From NCBI RefSeq assembly GCF_000331535.1, contig NZ_AMZN01000029.1:40444-104443 (forward strand): DNA of 64,000 nt, read 5' to 3'. The notes under the pieces were generated by a model. That model had not been told where the DNA came from. It worked only from the letters and a program-made list of their open reading frames with translations, and did no database searches. The stretch comes from Fulvivirga imtechensis AK7. Its GTDB lineage: Bacteria > Bacteroidota > Bacteroidia > Cytophagales > Cyclobacteriaceae. Below, piece by piece: positions 1 to 9,420 of the stretch. A program made the position numbers and the translations under genes. Within the stretch, counting starts at the first letter, position 1. Every line of letters begins with the position of its first letter.

Positions 1-2
1 AA

Positions 3-353
3 AAGACAATCAGTATTGTTGTTACAGATGAAGATGGAGAAAAGAGTGAAGCTTTTAATCGAAAAATAGAAATAACAGAAGTGCTCCCCGAAGTTGATAT
101 AGTAAGCGCCTTTACTCCAAATAATGATGGGACTAATGATTACTGGGATTTCAAGAACCTGGAGTATTACACTACTATAAAAATCTCAGTGTTTAACGAT
201 AATGGCAGCCGAGTCTTTTCATGTAGCAGTGTAGATTGCAAGTGGGATGGCACTATGGAGGGGAAAGCCTTGCCGGCAGGTTCTTACTTCTACACAATCG
301 ATCTTAACAATGGCAGGCGTAAGTATCAGGGTACGGTTACCATCCTGAAATAG
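3..353 (+). CDS. C-terminal end of a T9SS cargo protein (CHU_C / gliding-motility-associated domain), partial
   Basis: The reading frame is open from the left edge, so only the last ~116 codons are present. From about position 81 it holds a complete CHU_C (type B T9SS sorting) domain: the AFTPNNDGTND motif, a WDG turn, a YFYTIDL strand and a terminal GTVTILK strand. Known role of the domain: it directs a secreted protein through the type IX system and leaves it on or outside the cell surface. The preceding residues (VVTDEDGEKSEAF) look like the last strand of an Ig- or cadherin-like repeat. Its tail is closely similar to that of the next gene, which suggests tandem paralogs. Function of the missing N-terminal part cannot be told. 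Confidence 0.9.
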   Translation, partial: KTISIVVTDEDGEKSEAFNRKIEITEVLPEVDIVSAFTPNNDGTNDYWDFKNLEYYTTIKISVFNDNGSRVFSCSSVDCKWDGTMEGKALPAGSYFYTIDLNNGRRKYQGTVTILK

Positions 354-543
354 AATATTTAGTGATGAGCAAGCGTACTCTGATACGAGGAAGACGGATA
401 AGTTTTTTTAGTTTGTGTCTGTAACTTTTAATTATCTCAGTTGTTCAAGAAGAGTAATATGTGACACTGTAAGTTAAAGATTTTGAGGTGATTTGATCTC
501 AAATCAATACAAAGTCACATGGTATTTTTCACCAAACAGTTAA

Positions 544-2460
544 TTGAACAACTTGAGACTAGTGAGACTAGTAATCTATATAGGAATAATGATCGGAAGC
601 CTGGCTTTGTCATTCCGTACCCTGGCACAATCACCAAAATTCACGAGTATCCCCGTGGAGGAAGGCGCTTTGGGAGAGCATTATGAATATAACATCACCA
701 CTGATGGGTGGTGGTTCTTTGCCAGAGAGATAGTGATGACTGATGGAGAGCTTCCCGATGGTATTGAACTTGAGGATTTTGGTAACGGCACGGGAAAACT
801 TAGTGGAACACCCGAGGAAGCAGGCAGCTTTTTTATTGAGCTAACAGTGAGGAGGGTGAGTAATCACAGTCAAAATGATGTGCAGTCATTTACGCTCACC
901 ATAGACAAATATGAGGCTTCAGTGACTTTGCATGATCTCAATACTACGTATGACGGAGATGCCCACGAAGTGAAGGTCACTACATCACCAGAAGGCCTGG
1001 ATGTGGAAATTACTTACAATGAGTCATCTGCAGCCCCGACAGATGCAGGTAGCTACCATGTGGAAGCCACAGTGGATGATGACAATTATGCAGGATCGGC
1101 TACTGGTACGCTGGTGATCAATAAGGCTCCCGCTGATGTAACAGTAGGGACCATAAGAAAGAGTTACAATGGCAATCCGCAACATGCTACTGCTACGACC
1201 ACCCCGGCAGGATTAGACCTGTCTTTTACCTACAACGGTTCCTCAGAACCCCCAACAAATATTGGTAGCTATAATGTGAAGGCTACGGTTAACGATAAGA
1301 ATTACACGGGAAGCGGCACTGGTACGTTGATTATTGAAGAAGGGGCGGCCAATGTTACACTCAGCGCTCTGAATACCATCTATAACGGCAGTCAACAATC
1401 TGCTAAGGTTACCACATCCCCCCCGGGGCTTTCTGTTGATGTTACTTACAATGGTTCGCCCTCAGCTCCCATAGATGCAGGCAGCTATACGGTGAAAGCA
1501 ACTATTACTGAACCAAATTACAGCGGGTCTGCCACCGGAACAATGGTTATTAGCAAGGCTACAGCCAGTATTGCATTGAACAACCTTACGGCTACCTATG
1601 ATGGCAACCCTAAAGCGGTGGCTGTTACAACCACCCCGGACGGATTGAATGTTGAAGTAACATATAATGGTATAAGCGCCCCACCGGTTGACCCTGGAGA
1701 ATATACTGTAGAGGCTGTGATCAGGGAGGCCAATTATAAAGGACAAACTTCCGGAAAGCTGACCATAAAAGGAGGAGAGCCAGGTGGAGATAACAGGCCC
1801 GTGATTACCAACCTTGAGAAACATGCATTATTCTACGATCAGGGAGATGCTGGAAGACCTATTACTGAAAGTGTAATTATCAATGATTTTGACGATACAC
1901 ATATATATAGCGCAACTATCGTCATCGACAAAAATTATATAGACGGAGAGGATCGTTTGGAATATAACGGAAGCAGTGAACAAATTACGGCTGAATTCAT
2001 TGCTAGCGAAGGCACATTGGTGTTATCAGGTATGGACACCAGGTCAAATTACGAAGTGGCTTTGGCAAATGTACTTTATAGTAATAGTTTCATGGGAGAA
2101 ACGCAGGTAACTCAAAAAAGGCTTAAATTAACGGTGTCTGATAGCGTCAATACCAGCCTGCCCGCCCACAGAGATATTAATATTTATGTGCTACCCGAGT
2201 TAAATATAGTAAATGCATTTACTCCTAATGGGGACGGTGTGAATGATCACTGGAACTTTGTAAATTTGGAGGCTTATACGATTGTGGCTATCTCTGTTTA
2301 CAATAAACACGGTCAGAAGGTATATAGCTGTATCGATAGAGACTGTGCCTGGGATGGTACTCACAGAGGTAAAGAGTTACCTGCCGATGCATATTTTTAT
2401 ACCATTGATCTTGATAATGGAAAAAGGAAGTATGAGGGTGTAGTCACAATACTAAGATGA
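544..2460 (+). CDS. T9SS-exported surface protein with MBG-type Ig repeats and CHU_C domain
   Basis: A 638-residue secreted protein. A TTG start gives a good signal peptide (residues 1-29, ending TLAQ); no suitable ATG precedes the hydrophobic stretch. Next come a putative-Ig (He_PIG) domain at about 30-115 with the LSGTPEEAG motif, four tandem MBG-like Ig repeats at about 120-435 (each with TYDG or TYNG, TTSPxGL and DAGSYxVxA), a beta-rich domain at about 440-550, and a CHU_C domain at about 553-638 (AFTPNGDGVND). Such proteins act as adhesins or surface-matrix components; a specific ligand cannot be inferred. Its stop overlaps the start of the porP/sprF-like gene by 4 nt (ATGA), so the two are probably translated together. 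Confidence 0.9.
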   Translation: MNNLRLVRLVIYIGIMIGSLALSFRTLAQSPKFTSIPVEEGALGEHYEYNITTDGWWFFAREIVMTDGELPDGIELEDFGNGTGKLSGTPEEAGSFFIELTVRRVSNHSQNDVQSFTLTIDKYEASVTLHDLNTTYDGDAHEVKVTTSPEGLDVEITYNESSAAPTDAGSYHVEATVDDDNYAGSATGTLVINKAPADVTVGTIRKSYNGNPQHATATTTPAGLDLSFTYNGSSEPPTNIGSYNVKATVNDKNYTGSGTGTLIIEEGAANVTLSALNTIYNGSQQSAKVTTSPPGLSVDVTYNGSPSAPIDAGSYTVKATITEPNYSGSATGTMVISKATASIALNNLTATYDGNPKAVAVTTTPDGLNVEVTYNGISAPPVDPGEYTVEAVIREANYKGQTSGKLTIKGGEPGGDNRPVITNLEKHALFYDQGDAGRPITESVIINDFDDTHIYSATIVIDKNYIDGEDRLEYNGSSEQITAEFIASEGTLVLSGMDTRSNYEVALANVLYSNSFMGETQVTQKRLKLTVSDSVNTSLPAHRDINIYVLPELNIVNAFTPNGDGVNDHWNFVNLEAYTIVAISVYNKHGQKVYSCIDRDCAWDGTHRGKELPADAYFYTIDLDNGKRKYEGVVTILR

Positions 2461-3479
2461 TGAACAAGATGAAAGGTTATATAAAATTAATTGCCTTGTT
2501 GTGCTTGCTTATACTGATCTGTTTTGAAGGTATGGCACAGAGGCAGACTTTTACACAATATTATCTGAACTTACCAGCGATTAATGCAGGGTTTACAGGT
2601 TTTGAACCTTTCTTGGACATGAAAACTGCTTATCGTCAGCGTTGGAATAATTTTTCTGAAAAGAATAATTCTTTTTATATCAGTGCTTACGGGTCTCTGG
2701 GAAGCACTTCGCCTACGGTTTTTAGGAATAATGCGCTAAGAGTAAGCAATCCTTCTACCTATGGTCGGCTGGCCCGGAATAAAAACCTGAAAAGGAAGCA
2801 TGGCCTTGGCGGAATGGTGATGTCTCAGACAGTAGGCCCTTTTAAATCATTGGAGACATCAGCGAATTATGCTTATCATTTGCCCATAACGGGCCTCACA
2901 TCCCTTTCATTCGGTACACGGATCAGTTATAATAATTACGAAATTGATTTTTCGGTATTTGATGTAAGAGAGCATCCTGATGTTGTATACGATGAACTTC
3001 TCGAGGCCGGGGGAAAACAACAACAGTTTGTTGGAGATTTTGGGATAGTGCTCTACACATCACGATTTTTTTTCGGGCTATCTTCATCCAACCTCGTGGC
3101 CAGTAGTTTCGGAAGTGGTAGATTATTAGAGCTTCCATCAGACCTCTCTCTGGAATTTTTAGCGGGCTCGCAGTTTGAGCTGAGTCCTTATGTGGAGCTA
3201 TATCCAGGCATACGCATGCGACATAGTGAAATATATGGTTTGTCATGGGAGGTAAATGCCCGTCTGAGATACAATAAACTCATTTATTTAGGCGCTGTTT
3301 ATCAAAATGACGTAAAGGCCTCACTGTTATTTGGTTTGACTTTTGATAGCAGATACAATATTAATTATTCCTATGATTATTATCTTAATGACCTGAGGGA
3401 GTTTAGCACCGGCAACCATGAGTTTACCCTGGGTATTGCCATATTTAACAAATACTCAACCGAACCCAGGCTGTGGTAG
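2457..3479 (+). CDS. PorP/SprF family type IX secretion outer-membrane protein
   Basis: 340 residues with a signal peptide ending GMAQ (about 1-27), followed by the family hallmark FTQYYLNLPAINAGFTG and the AYRQRW motif. The rest is a predicted outer-membrane beta-barrel ending with the typical FTLGIAIFN block. PorP/SprF proteins bind the T9SS C-terminal signal of a cognate, usually adjacent, type B cargo and help it reach or stay on the surface. The 4-nt overlap with the upstream CHU_C cargo gene supports a cargo/partner pair. It is not necessarily SprF itself, because these genomes carry many paralogs; a second copy is at 57.4 kb. Confidence 0.9.
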   Translation: MMNKMKGYIKLIALLCLLILICFEGMAQRQTFTQYYLNLPAINAGFTGFEPFLDMKTAYRQRWNNFSEKNNSFYISAYGSLGSTSPTVFRNNALRVSNPSTYGRLARNKNLKRKHGLGGMVMSQTVGPFKSLETSANYAYHLPITGLTSLSFGTRISYNNYEIDFSVFDVREHPDVVYDELLEAGGKQQQFVGDFGIVLYTSRFFFGLSSSNLVASSFGSGRLLELPSDLSLEFLAGSQFELSPYVELYPGIRMRHSEIYGLSWEVNARLRYNKLIYLGAVYQNDVKASLLFGLTFDSRYNINYSYDYYLNDLREFSTGNHEFTLGIAIFNKYSTEPRLW

Positions 3480-3505
3480 GTAGCGAAGATAAATTTTTTA
3501 ATGTA

Positions 3506-4786
3506 ATGAGTAACAGAAGTTTAATTCTTGCCTTTATTTGTTTCGGGATCATATCTAATATACATGCACAGGGGTTGGTTTTTGACGAGCCGGTGAAGCT
3601 TGGATCTGCTATTAATTCCTCTGCCGAAGAAATTATGCCTTTGATCTCACCTGATGGTATGCATCTGTATTTTACACGCGCCTTCCATAAAGAGAACATA
3701 GGTGGAGAATTTGCAGGAATGGATATCTGGGTGGCTGAAAGAGACGAAAAAGGACAGTGGAAAGAGGCTACTAACAGGTTAAATAGCCTGAATAACAGGG
3801 ATAATAACGCGGTTATAGGTCTCCGGGCAGATAGTAAGGTAGTATATATGCTCAATTCTTACAGCAATAAGCGAGGCGTGGCATTTTCAAAGAAGCTTAA
3901 TGGCAAGTGGGGTGCCCCTGAGATCATAGAAGTACCCGGAATAGCTAAAATGGATTTTATTGGATTCTATATGAATCCAACCTATGATGTCCTGCTTATT
4001 TCTATGAAAGGTGATAAAAGCTACGGTAATGAAGACCTCTATGTCAGCTTAAAAAACAGCAGAGGACAATGGCAACCTCCTGTCAATCTCGGAGCTACTA
4101 TCAATACCTCCGGATTTGAAATATCTCCGTATCTTTCCGCAGACGGTAAAAAACTGTATTTCGCCAGCGATGGCCACGGGGGCTATGGCGATGCGGATAT
4201 TTTTGTGGCCGAACGGTTATACGACAGTTGGACGGTATGGTCGAAACCCAGAAACCTTGGAACTCCCATTAATAGTAGCAAATTTGATGCATATTTTAGT
4301 ATTGCAAATGATTCTACTGCCGTTTTGGCCAGCAACAGGTCTGATGACTTATCAGACATATATGTGAGCAGGATAGCCGGTCAACAAAAGGATAATCAAA
4401 AGGAGCTGACCAAAAGCCTGATCCAGGAGGCAAGGAGCCTGTTGGCGGAAATAAGAGGTGAAGGCAATAAAAAAGAGTATTTTATAGAGTTTGAGTACGA
4501 ATCGGAAGAAATAAACGAGGAGGAAAAAACAAAACTGTCAAATCTGGTAAAAGATTTGAATTATCAGCAATATGCTAAAATTAATTTGCTGAGCTTTGCA
4601 AATGAAAAGGAAAGTGCTGCATTGCATGAAAAAAGGTTACATAAAATAGTGAATTATTTGAAACTTTCTGGAATTAATGAGAGTAAAATCCATGTTAATG
4701 AGTCGAACAAGAATATGACACAAGGTGCAGCGACCGCTTTATTTGACGCAAAGTATGGTGTTTTGATTATTGTTTCTAATAACTAA
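3506..4786 (+). CDS. PD40 beta-propeller lipoprotein-like protein with degenerate OmpA-like tail
   Basis: 426 residues from the ATG at 3506. I prefer this to an upstream GTG at 3473 because it puts the signal peptide (MSNRSLILAF... ending IHAQ) at the N-terminus. Residues about 25-290 hold WD40-like PD40 repeats (SPDGMHLYFTR, SADGKKLYFASDGHGGYGDADIFVAER). Residues about 320-426 follow the OmpA C-domain pattern (FIEFEYESEEI, then HEKRLHKIVNYLKLSGI, then a final strand), but the GHTD loop reads LLSFANEKE. Peptidoglycan binding is therefore doubtful. Proteins of this type (PorE/SprE-like) accompany PorP in T9SS operons and are thought to anchor the complex in the periplasm. A propeller paralog with a different tail lies at 58.4 kb. 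Confidence 0.85.
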   Translation: MSNRSLILAFICFGIISNIHAQGLVFDEPVKLGSAINSSAEEIMPLISPDGMHLYFTRAFHKENIGGEFAGMDIWVAERDEKGQWKEATNRLNSLNNRDNNAVIGLRADSKVVYMLNSYSNKRGVAFSKKLNGKWGAPEIIEVPGIAKMDFIGFYMNPTYDVLLISMKGDKSYGNEDLYVSLKNSRGQWQPPVNLGATINTSGFEISPYLSADGKKLYFASDGHGGYGDADIFVAERLYDSWTVWSKPRNLGTPINSSKFDAYFSIANDSTAVLASNRSDDLSDIYVSRIAGQQKDNQKELTKSLIQEARSLLAEIRGEGNKKEYFIEFEYESEEINEEEKTKLSNLVKDLNYQQYAKINLLSFANEKESAALHEKRLHKIVNYLKLSGINESKIHVNESNKNMTQGAATALFDAKYGVLIIVSNN

Positions 4787-4801
4787 GTATCTGATCCGGT
4801 A

Positions 4802-7051
4802 ATGAATATATACTACCTGATAAATTTGATAAAACGGAGATTATGGTTACTCATAATCATTCCCATAATCGGGGCCGCAGCGGCTTTTATGTTGCTTTCA
4901 AGCCTGCCCCAGAAATATAGGTCGAGTGCTCAGTTGGCTACTGGTTTCACCACGGATGAAACTGTTAAGCTAAATGATGAGAAGTTTAACGTAGGAAAGA
5001 CCACTCAGGATTTTAATAACCTGATCGAACAGATGAATTCGGAGCTGGTAGTGACGCTGGTGTCCTATAACCTGATCATCCATGACCTTACCTCTGATAT
5101 TCCTTTCAGAACAGTGGATTATGCCACTTCTGAACTGAAGAAGCCAACGCCGGAGGAAAAACAGGAAATGGTGAAAGTCTATAAGGAAAAGCTTCAGTCT
5201 ATGAAGTTGCTGTCATCATTTGATCCTAAGGAGCTCAAGCTGCTGGAGTATCTGAAGGCTTATCGCTACAACTCATTTTCCCTGAAGGAGAAAGGACTTG
5301 ACATTGGCAGGGTTAAAAACTCCGACTTCATTTCAGTAGAATTTGTCTCTGAGGACCCCGCGTTGTCGGCTTATGTGGTCAATACACTTTGTGGGGAATT
5401 TATCCGCTACAACCGTAATTTAAAATCTTCCTTATCAGATGAGTCAGTGAGTCTGCTGGCTAAGCTGGTGCAGGAGAAAAAGGAAGCACTGGATAAACGA
5501 ACTACAGAACTTAATGAGTTTAAAAGCAGCAACCAGGTGCTTAACCAAAGGCTGGAAAACGACATCAAACTCACTCAGATTGCAGAATATGAAGGAAAGA
5601 AAAGTGTGGAAGAGGATAATATCCGTGCATTAAGGCTTTCAATAGCTCAAACCAGGGACAGGATCCGCAGGGCTAATAATAATAAGGGTGGCGCCAATAA
5701 TACCAAGGTATTGCAATTGAGAGAAAATATTAACAAGCTGAACCAGCTTTATATTGACGGTGGATCCAATGATCCTGAGCTTGAAAAAAGTATTGCGGAT
5801 CTAAGGAATGAGCTGCAGATCGAGATGACCAGGCTAGGAACTGAGGCCAGTCTTCTTGATGAAGCCAAGCTTCAGGAACAACTGGACAACTATGAGTTGC
5901 AGTTGGGTATTGCACAATCCAGTCTGGCAGGCATTAACAGTACGCTTGGACGATTACGCTCTCAAATTGCAGGACACAATACCAAAGAATCCACCTTGGA
6001 TGGCCTTACCAAAGAAGTGGAGCTGGCTTCCAAGGAGTACAACCAGGCTTTGGATAAGTACAATGAATACAAGAATAGGTCCCTGATCCTGGGTAGTTCG
6101 CTAAGGCTTATCAAAGAAGGACAACCCGCATTGGAGCCCGAATCTTCCCATACATTGGTGATCACGGCCCTGGCTGGCGCTAGCAGCTTTGCACTTTGTG
6201 TAGTGTTTATAGTGCTTATGGAATTTATTGATTTCAGGATCAAAACCAGTGATAATTTCAGGAAAGTGACTAAACTCAAACTGGCTGGAACAATCAATAA
6301 AATCCCGACTAAAAACCTAAAGCTGAACGATATTTTTAATGAATACTCTCAAAATGCGGACCTCATAGTATTTAAACAATTGCTGAGAAAGGTAAGGTTT
6401 GAACTTGAATCCACAGGCGGGCACTCCGTGCTTGTAACAAGCACAAAACCGGGAGAGGGGAAAACCTTTTTTATTCTATGCCTGGCATATTCTCTGAGCC
6501 TGATCAAAAAGAAGGTGCTGATCATCGATACTAACTTCAAAAACAACGGACTTACTAAGCTGCTTTTGGTAAAGCCGAATTTCCATCGCCTGTTGGAGGA
6601 AGGAGATACCAAAAGAAGGACTAACCACCTGCTCAATGCTGCAACAAACGAACCTGTTCAAGAAGGGCAGGAACCTCCCAAGGAACCGGATATGGACCAG
6701 GAGTTTAGCAGAAAGATCATATACCCTACGGGGCACAAGAATATCGACATTATAGGTAGCAACCCATCCACAAACTCTCCAATGGAGATATTGGCGGGAA
6801 GAGACTTTAAGAAGATGCTTAAAACTTTTGAGCAAAACTACGACTATATACTCATGGAGGGAGCGTCTCTTAATGATTTTCCAGACACAAAAGAATTGGT
6901 GGAGTATGCAGATCTTGTACTTCCTATTTTTTCTGCCGAGTCGACAATTAAGCAGGTGGACAAGGAGTCTATCAGCTACCTCAAATCGTTGGACGGCCGC
7001 CTGATGGGATCCGTACTTAATAAAGTGGAGAACGAAAACCTGAAAATATAG
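4802..7051 (+). CDS. Wzz-type polysaccharide co-polymerase fused to BY-kinase-like ATPase domain
   Basis: 749 residues. TM1 (about 13-33) and TM2 (about 452-476) bracket a large periplasmic region with a Wzz domain and a long coiled coil (about 210-430). A cytoplasmic P-loop domain follows: Walker A TKPGEGKT near 550, Walker A' VLIIDTNF, and a Walker B-like YDYILMEG. Family role: controls chain length and export of exopolysaccharide or capsule. The C-terminus ends VENENLKI without the tyrosine cluster of true bacterial tyrosine kinases, and the A' motif is LIIDTN rather than the usual D-A-D. Autophosphorylation may therefore be reduced or absent (inference). It starts 15 nt after the PD40 gene and 3 nt before the glycosyltransferase, so it is probably in the same operon. 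Confidence 0.85.
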   Translation: MNIYYLINLIKRRLWLLIIIPIIGAAAAFMLLSSLPQKYRSSAQLATGFTTDETVKLNDEKFNVGKTTQDFNNLIEQMNSELVVTLVSYNLIIHDLTSDIPFRTVDYATSELKKPTPEEKQEMVKVYKEKLQSMKLLSSFDPKELKLLEYLKAYRYNSFSLKEKGLDIGRVKNSDFISVEFVSEDPALSAYVVNTLCGEFIRYNRNLKSSLSDESVSLLAKLVQEKKEALDKRTTELNEFKSSNQVLNQRLENDIKLTQIAEYEGKKSVEEDNIRALRLSIAQTRDRIRRANNNKGGANNTKVLQLRENINKLNQLYIDGGSNDPELEKSIADLRNELQIEMTRLGTEASLLDEAKLQEQLDNYELQLGIAQSSLAGINSTLGRLRSQIAGHNTKESTLDGLTKEVELASKEYNQALDKYNEYKNRSLILGSSLRLIKEGQPALEPESSHTLVITALAGASSFALCVVFIVLMEFIDFRIKTSDNFRKVTKLKLAGTINKIPTKNLKLNDIFNEYSQNADLIVFKQLLRKVRFELESTGGHSVLVTSTKPGEGKTFFILCLAYSLSLIKKKVLIIDTNFKNNGLTKLLLVKPNFHRLLEEGDTKRRTNHLLNAATNEPVQEGQEPPKEPDMDQEFSRKIIYPTGHKNIDIIGSNPSTNSPMEILAGRDFKKMLKTFEQNYDYILMEGASLNDFPDTKELVEYADLVLPIFSAESTIKQVDKESISYLKSLDGRLMGSVLNKVENENLKI

Positions 7052-7054
7052 ATA

Positions 7055-8275
7055 ATGATATCAGGCAGAGATATAGTTGTAATAGGTATTCAGCCGTGGG
7101 ATTATTATGTCGGAAGCAATTGCAAGAATATTGCTGAAGAGTTTGCCAAACATAACCGGGTGTTATACGTCAACGAGCCGCTGAATCGCATTACAAGTAT
7201 TCGGGACAAACAAGCTGATGAAGTGAAAATGCGCCAGGAGGTGATCAGGGGTCAACGGGAGGGTTTGGTAGAGGTAGGCGACAATATCTGGACGCTATAT
7301 CCTAAAAAGATGATAGAAAGCATCAACTGGCTGCCGCGATCGCCTTTATACAACTACCTTAACAGAAGAAATAACAGGATATTTTACAAGGAAATAAAAG
7401 AGACGATGGACGCATTGTCATTTAAGGATGTAATTCTTTTCAATGACAGTCTTATCTTTTTAGGCTACTATGCTGTGGAGATGCTGTGTCCTGCATTATC
7501 CATTTACTACATACGTGACAATTTGGTTTCTCAGGATTATTTTGCCAGGCATGGTGCCGATATGGAGCCGCAGCTTGCAAAAAAATACGATGCTGTTGTT
7601 GCTAATTCAGACTATCTGGCCAATTATCTTAAGCCATATAATCAAGAGTCGTATATGGTAGGGCAGGGGTGTGATTTCTCACTTTTCGACCTTTCGGCTA
7701 TTTCGGAAAGGCCAAACGATATTAAGGATATACCGGGCCCGATTGTGGGCTACCTTGGTTTTCTTACCAGTCTGCGACTGGATATTGGGCTAATGGAGCA
7801 TTTGGCCACCTCTATGAAGGAAGGAAGCCTTGTGCTTGTAGGCCCGGAAGATGATGATTTTAAGAGTTCACGCCTTCATAATATGGAAAATGTGTACTTT
7901 CTCGGTAATAAAAAAGGGCCTGAACTGCCTGCTTATATTGCCGCATTCGATGTTGCTATTAATCCTCAGGAGGTAAATGATCTTACTATTGGAAACTATC
8001 CGCGTAAGGTAGACGAGTACCTTGCCATGGGCAAGGCTGTGGTGGCTACTTATACCGAAGCTATGGATTATTTCAAAGACCATGTATATCTGAGCAGGGA
8101 TAAAGAGGAGTTTGCACAGCACGTACAAAAAGCTTTGCAGGAAGACTCCCCTGAACTGGCGAAAGAAAGGATCCTGTTTGCCAAATCTCATACCTGGGAA
8201 AATAATGTAAAGAATATTTACAAGGTGATGAGTACCGCTATGGAGGAGAAGGTAGCCTCAGTGAACAGCCGCTAA
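7055..8275 (+). CDS. glycosyltransferase, GT-B fold (family 4-like)
   Basis: 406 residues, cytoplasmic. The N-terminal Rossmann half has GIQPWDYYVGSNCKNIAEEFAK and YVNEPLNR; the C-terminal half has GPIVGYLGFL, LVLVGPEDDDF, NVYFLGNKKGPELPAYIAAFDVAINP, then YPRKVDEYLAMGKAVVAT. This is the standard order of GT4-like enzymes (donor-nucleotide binding and EX7E-like region) and resembles TuaH-type or other exopolysaccharide transferases. Substrate is unknown. It follows the Wzz-like gene by 3 nt, so it probably builds or modifies the polymer handled by that protein. Last gene of the operon that begins with the T9SS cargo gene. Confidence 0.85.
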   Translation: MISGRDIVVIGIQPWDYYVGSNCKNIAEEFAKHNRVLYVNEPLNRITSIRDKQADEVKMRQEVIRGQREGLVEVGDNIWTLYPKKMIESINWLPRSPLYNYLNRRNNRIFYKEIKETMDALSFKDVILFNDSLIFLGYYAVEMLCPALSIYYIRDNLVSQDYFARHGADMEPQLAKKYDAVVANSDYLANYLKPYNQESYMVGQGCDFSLFDLSAISERPNDIKDIPGPIVGYLGFLTSLRLDIGLMEHLATSMKEGSLVLVGPEDDDFKSSRLHNMENVYFLGNKKGPELPAYIAAFDVAINPQEVNDLTIGNYPRKVDEYLAMGKAVVATYTEAMDYFKDHVYLSRDKEEFAQHVQKALQEDSPELAKERILFAKSHTWENNVKNIYKVMSTAMEEKVASVNSR

Positions 8276-8660
8276 TATTTAACGAGAATTCAAAGTAAAA
8301 TACTTTAAAAATAAGATTATCCCTGCCTGTCCGGTACTATTCTAGCGTGAGTTCGATATAGTAGAACCAATTAAATAGTATTCGTATCCAAAAATAACCT
8401 AAAATTGCTTTTTAACCCGTATTATGCAATAGACTTCGTGATGAGCGATAAAAATGGCTGTGAGATAAGTGCTCACACAGAATTTTGCAACGGAGGCATA
8501 GCATCGCTACGGTGAGTAGCAAAATTTGAGTAATGCCTGTCCGGCGAATGACGGGATGCTTAGATTACAGTCAGTTTTGTCGCGGAATAGACTTCTATTA
8601 CATAATTCGGGTTTAAGGTCATTCTGCCTTGGCCCGAACGTGCCTCGGGGAGGCACGAAG

Positions 8661-9192
8661 AATCTTACTAAGTTTAAGTGTACAATTAAGAACTTAGGAA
8701 GATCCTTCCTCACGTACCAATGACAAGTTTTCGTTACGTACTGATAATCAATGGTCTATTCAATTTCCAATGCCGTCATCCCGGACGTAACGCAGTGAAG
8801 ATCCGGGATATCCTCACTACTGGCAGTGTCCGGGCGTCAGCTTCTGCCATGGATCAGGGGGATCCTGAATATTTTCTCCGGTGCACTACTAAAATTTCAG
8901 GAGGACGTGGTGGTTTATGATTGCTGTTGCTCCCTTCTTCATCTGTGGTTAATGAGACGCACATATTCTAATCACAATGTTTTAGCCCTTTTTCACGGGG
9001 TGAGCTCATGATTTTCATCGCAAGCTTAGAAATTTAGCCATTTATCCACAGCCCTTGCTACGCATAGCGGCTACGCGAAGACGATGCTTGATCTTTTCCC
9101 AGAAAGCGTTGGCTTTCAATCTGCTGAAAACTTATTTATTGGTACGAGAGTCCTCCTAAGTTCTTAATTGTACACTTAAACTTAGTAAGATT
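8661..9192. repeat. 39-bp perfect inverted repeat bounding a ~455-bp non-coding segment
   Basis: Bases 8661-8699 (starting AATCTTACTAAGTTTAAGTG) are the exact reverse complement of 9154-9192. Outside both arms the similarity continues imperfectly: a CATTCTGCCTTG block on the left matches CAAGGCAGAATG on the right, with cCTTAA and GGTTTAAA-like matches further out. The whole structure could therefore span about 8600-9290. No transposase is encoded between the arms. It may be a non-autonomous mobile element, or a hairpin structure left by an inversion. Confidence 0.7.
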
Positions 9193-9380
9193 TTTTATGC
9201 TTCCCCGAAGCAAGTTAAGTAAGTTAGAGACAAGGCAGAATGGATCTTAAGCAGAGGGTTTTGAGATTTGTTGTAACAATTCAGGTTTAAATTTTTTTAA
9301 ATAATACAAAGGATAGTAAAAGGTGATCCTTTTCAGCATATATCCTGATAAACGTCATGAGGGAAGGGATGCCGGCACTG

Positions 9381-9388
9381 TAGATTTG
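9381..9388 (+). promoter_or_regulatory. candidate Bacteroidota -7 promoter element (TAnnTTTG)
   Basis: TAGATTTG matches the -7 consensus TAnnTTTG of Bacteroidota sigma factor promoters and lies 33 nt before the ATG of the CoA-transferase gene. I see no clear -33 TTG box at the expected distance, so this rests on one short match. Confidence 0.35.
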
Positions 9389-9420
9389 CGCAAATAATTG
9401 ATAACAATAACATTAGCAAT

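Larger units (their letters stand above)
8276..9420. other. 1.1-kb non-coding region rich in inverted repeats
   Basis: No convincing gene was found on either strand: the small open frames are short, overlapping and unlike known proteins. Apart from the long inverted repeat described separately, there are smaller dyads. AATTTTGC at 8481-8488 pairs with GCAAAATT at 8519-8526 around a GC-rich centre, and TGTGAG/CTCACA occurs near 8459-8478. A CGGAC...GATCCGGGAT motif is near 8776-8810. The region separates the polysaccharide operon from the CoA-transferase gene. Confidence 0.6.

Noticed and set aside
3473..3505. GTG at 3473 as start of the PD40/OmpA-like gene
   Set aside because: It would place 11 polar residues before the signal peptide and overlap the porP-like stop; ATG 3506 gives a normal signal sequence.
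8507..9011. Small open frames of 61-68 codons in the 8.5-9.0-kb region
   Set aside because: They overlap each other on both strands and fall in inverted-repeat DNA without coding character.
9396..9411. TTGATAACAATAAC as an FNR site before the CoA-transferase gene
   Set aside because: Only the left half-site matches; the right half (ATAAC) does not, and the distance to the start codon is too short.
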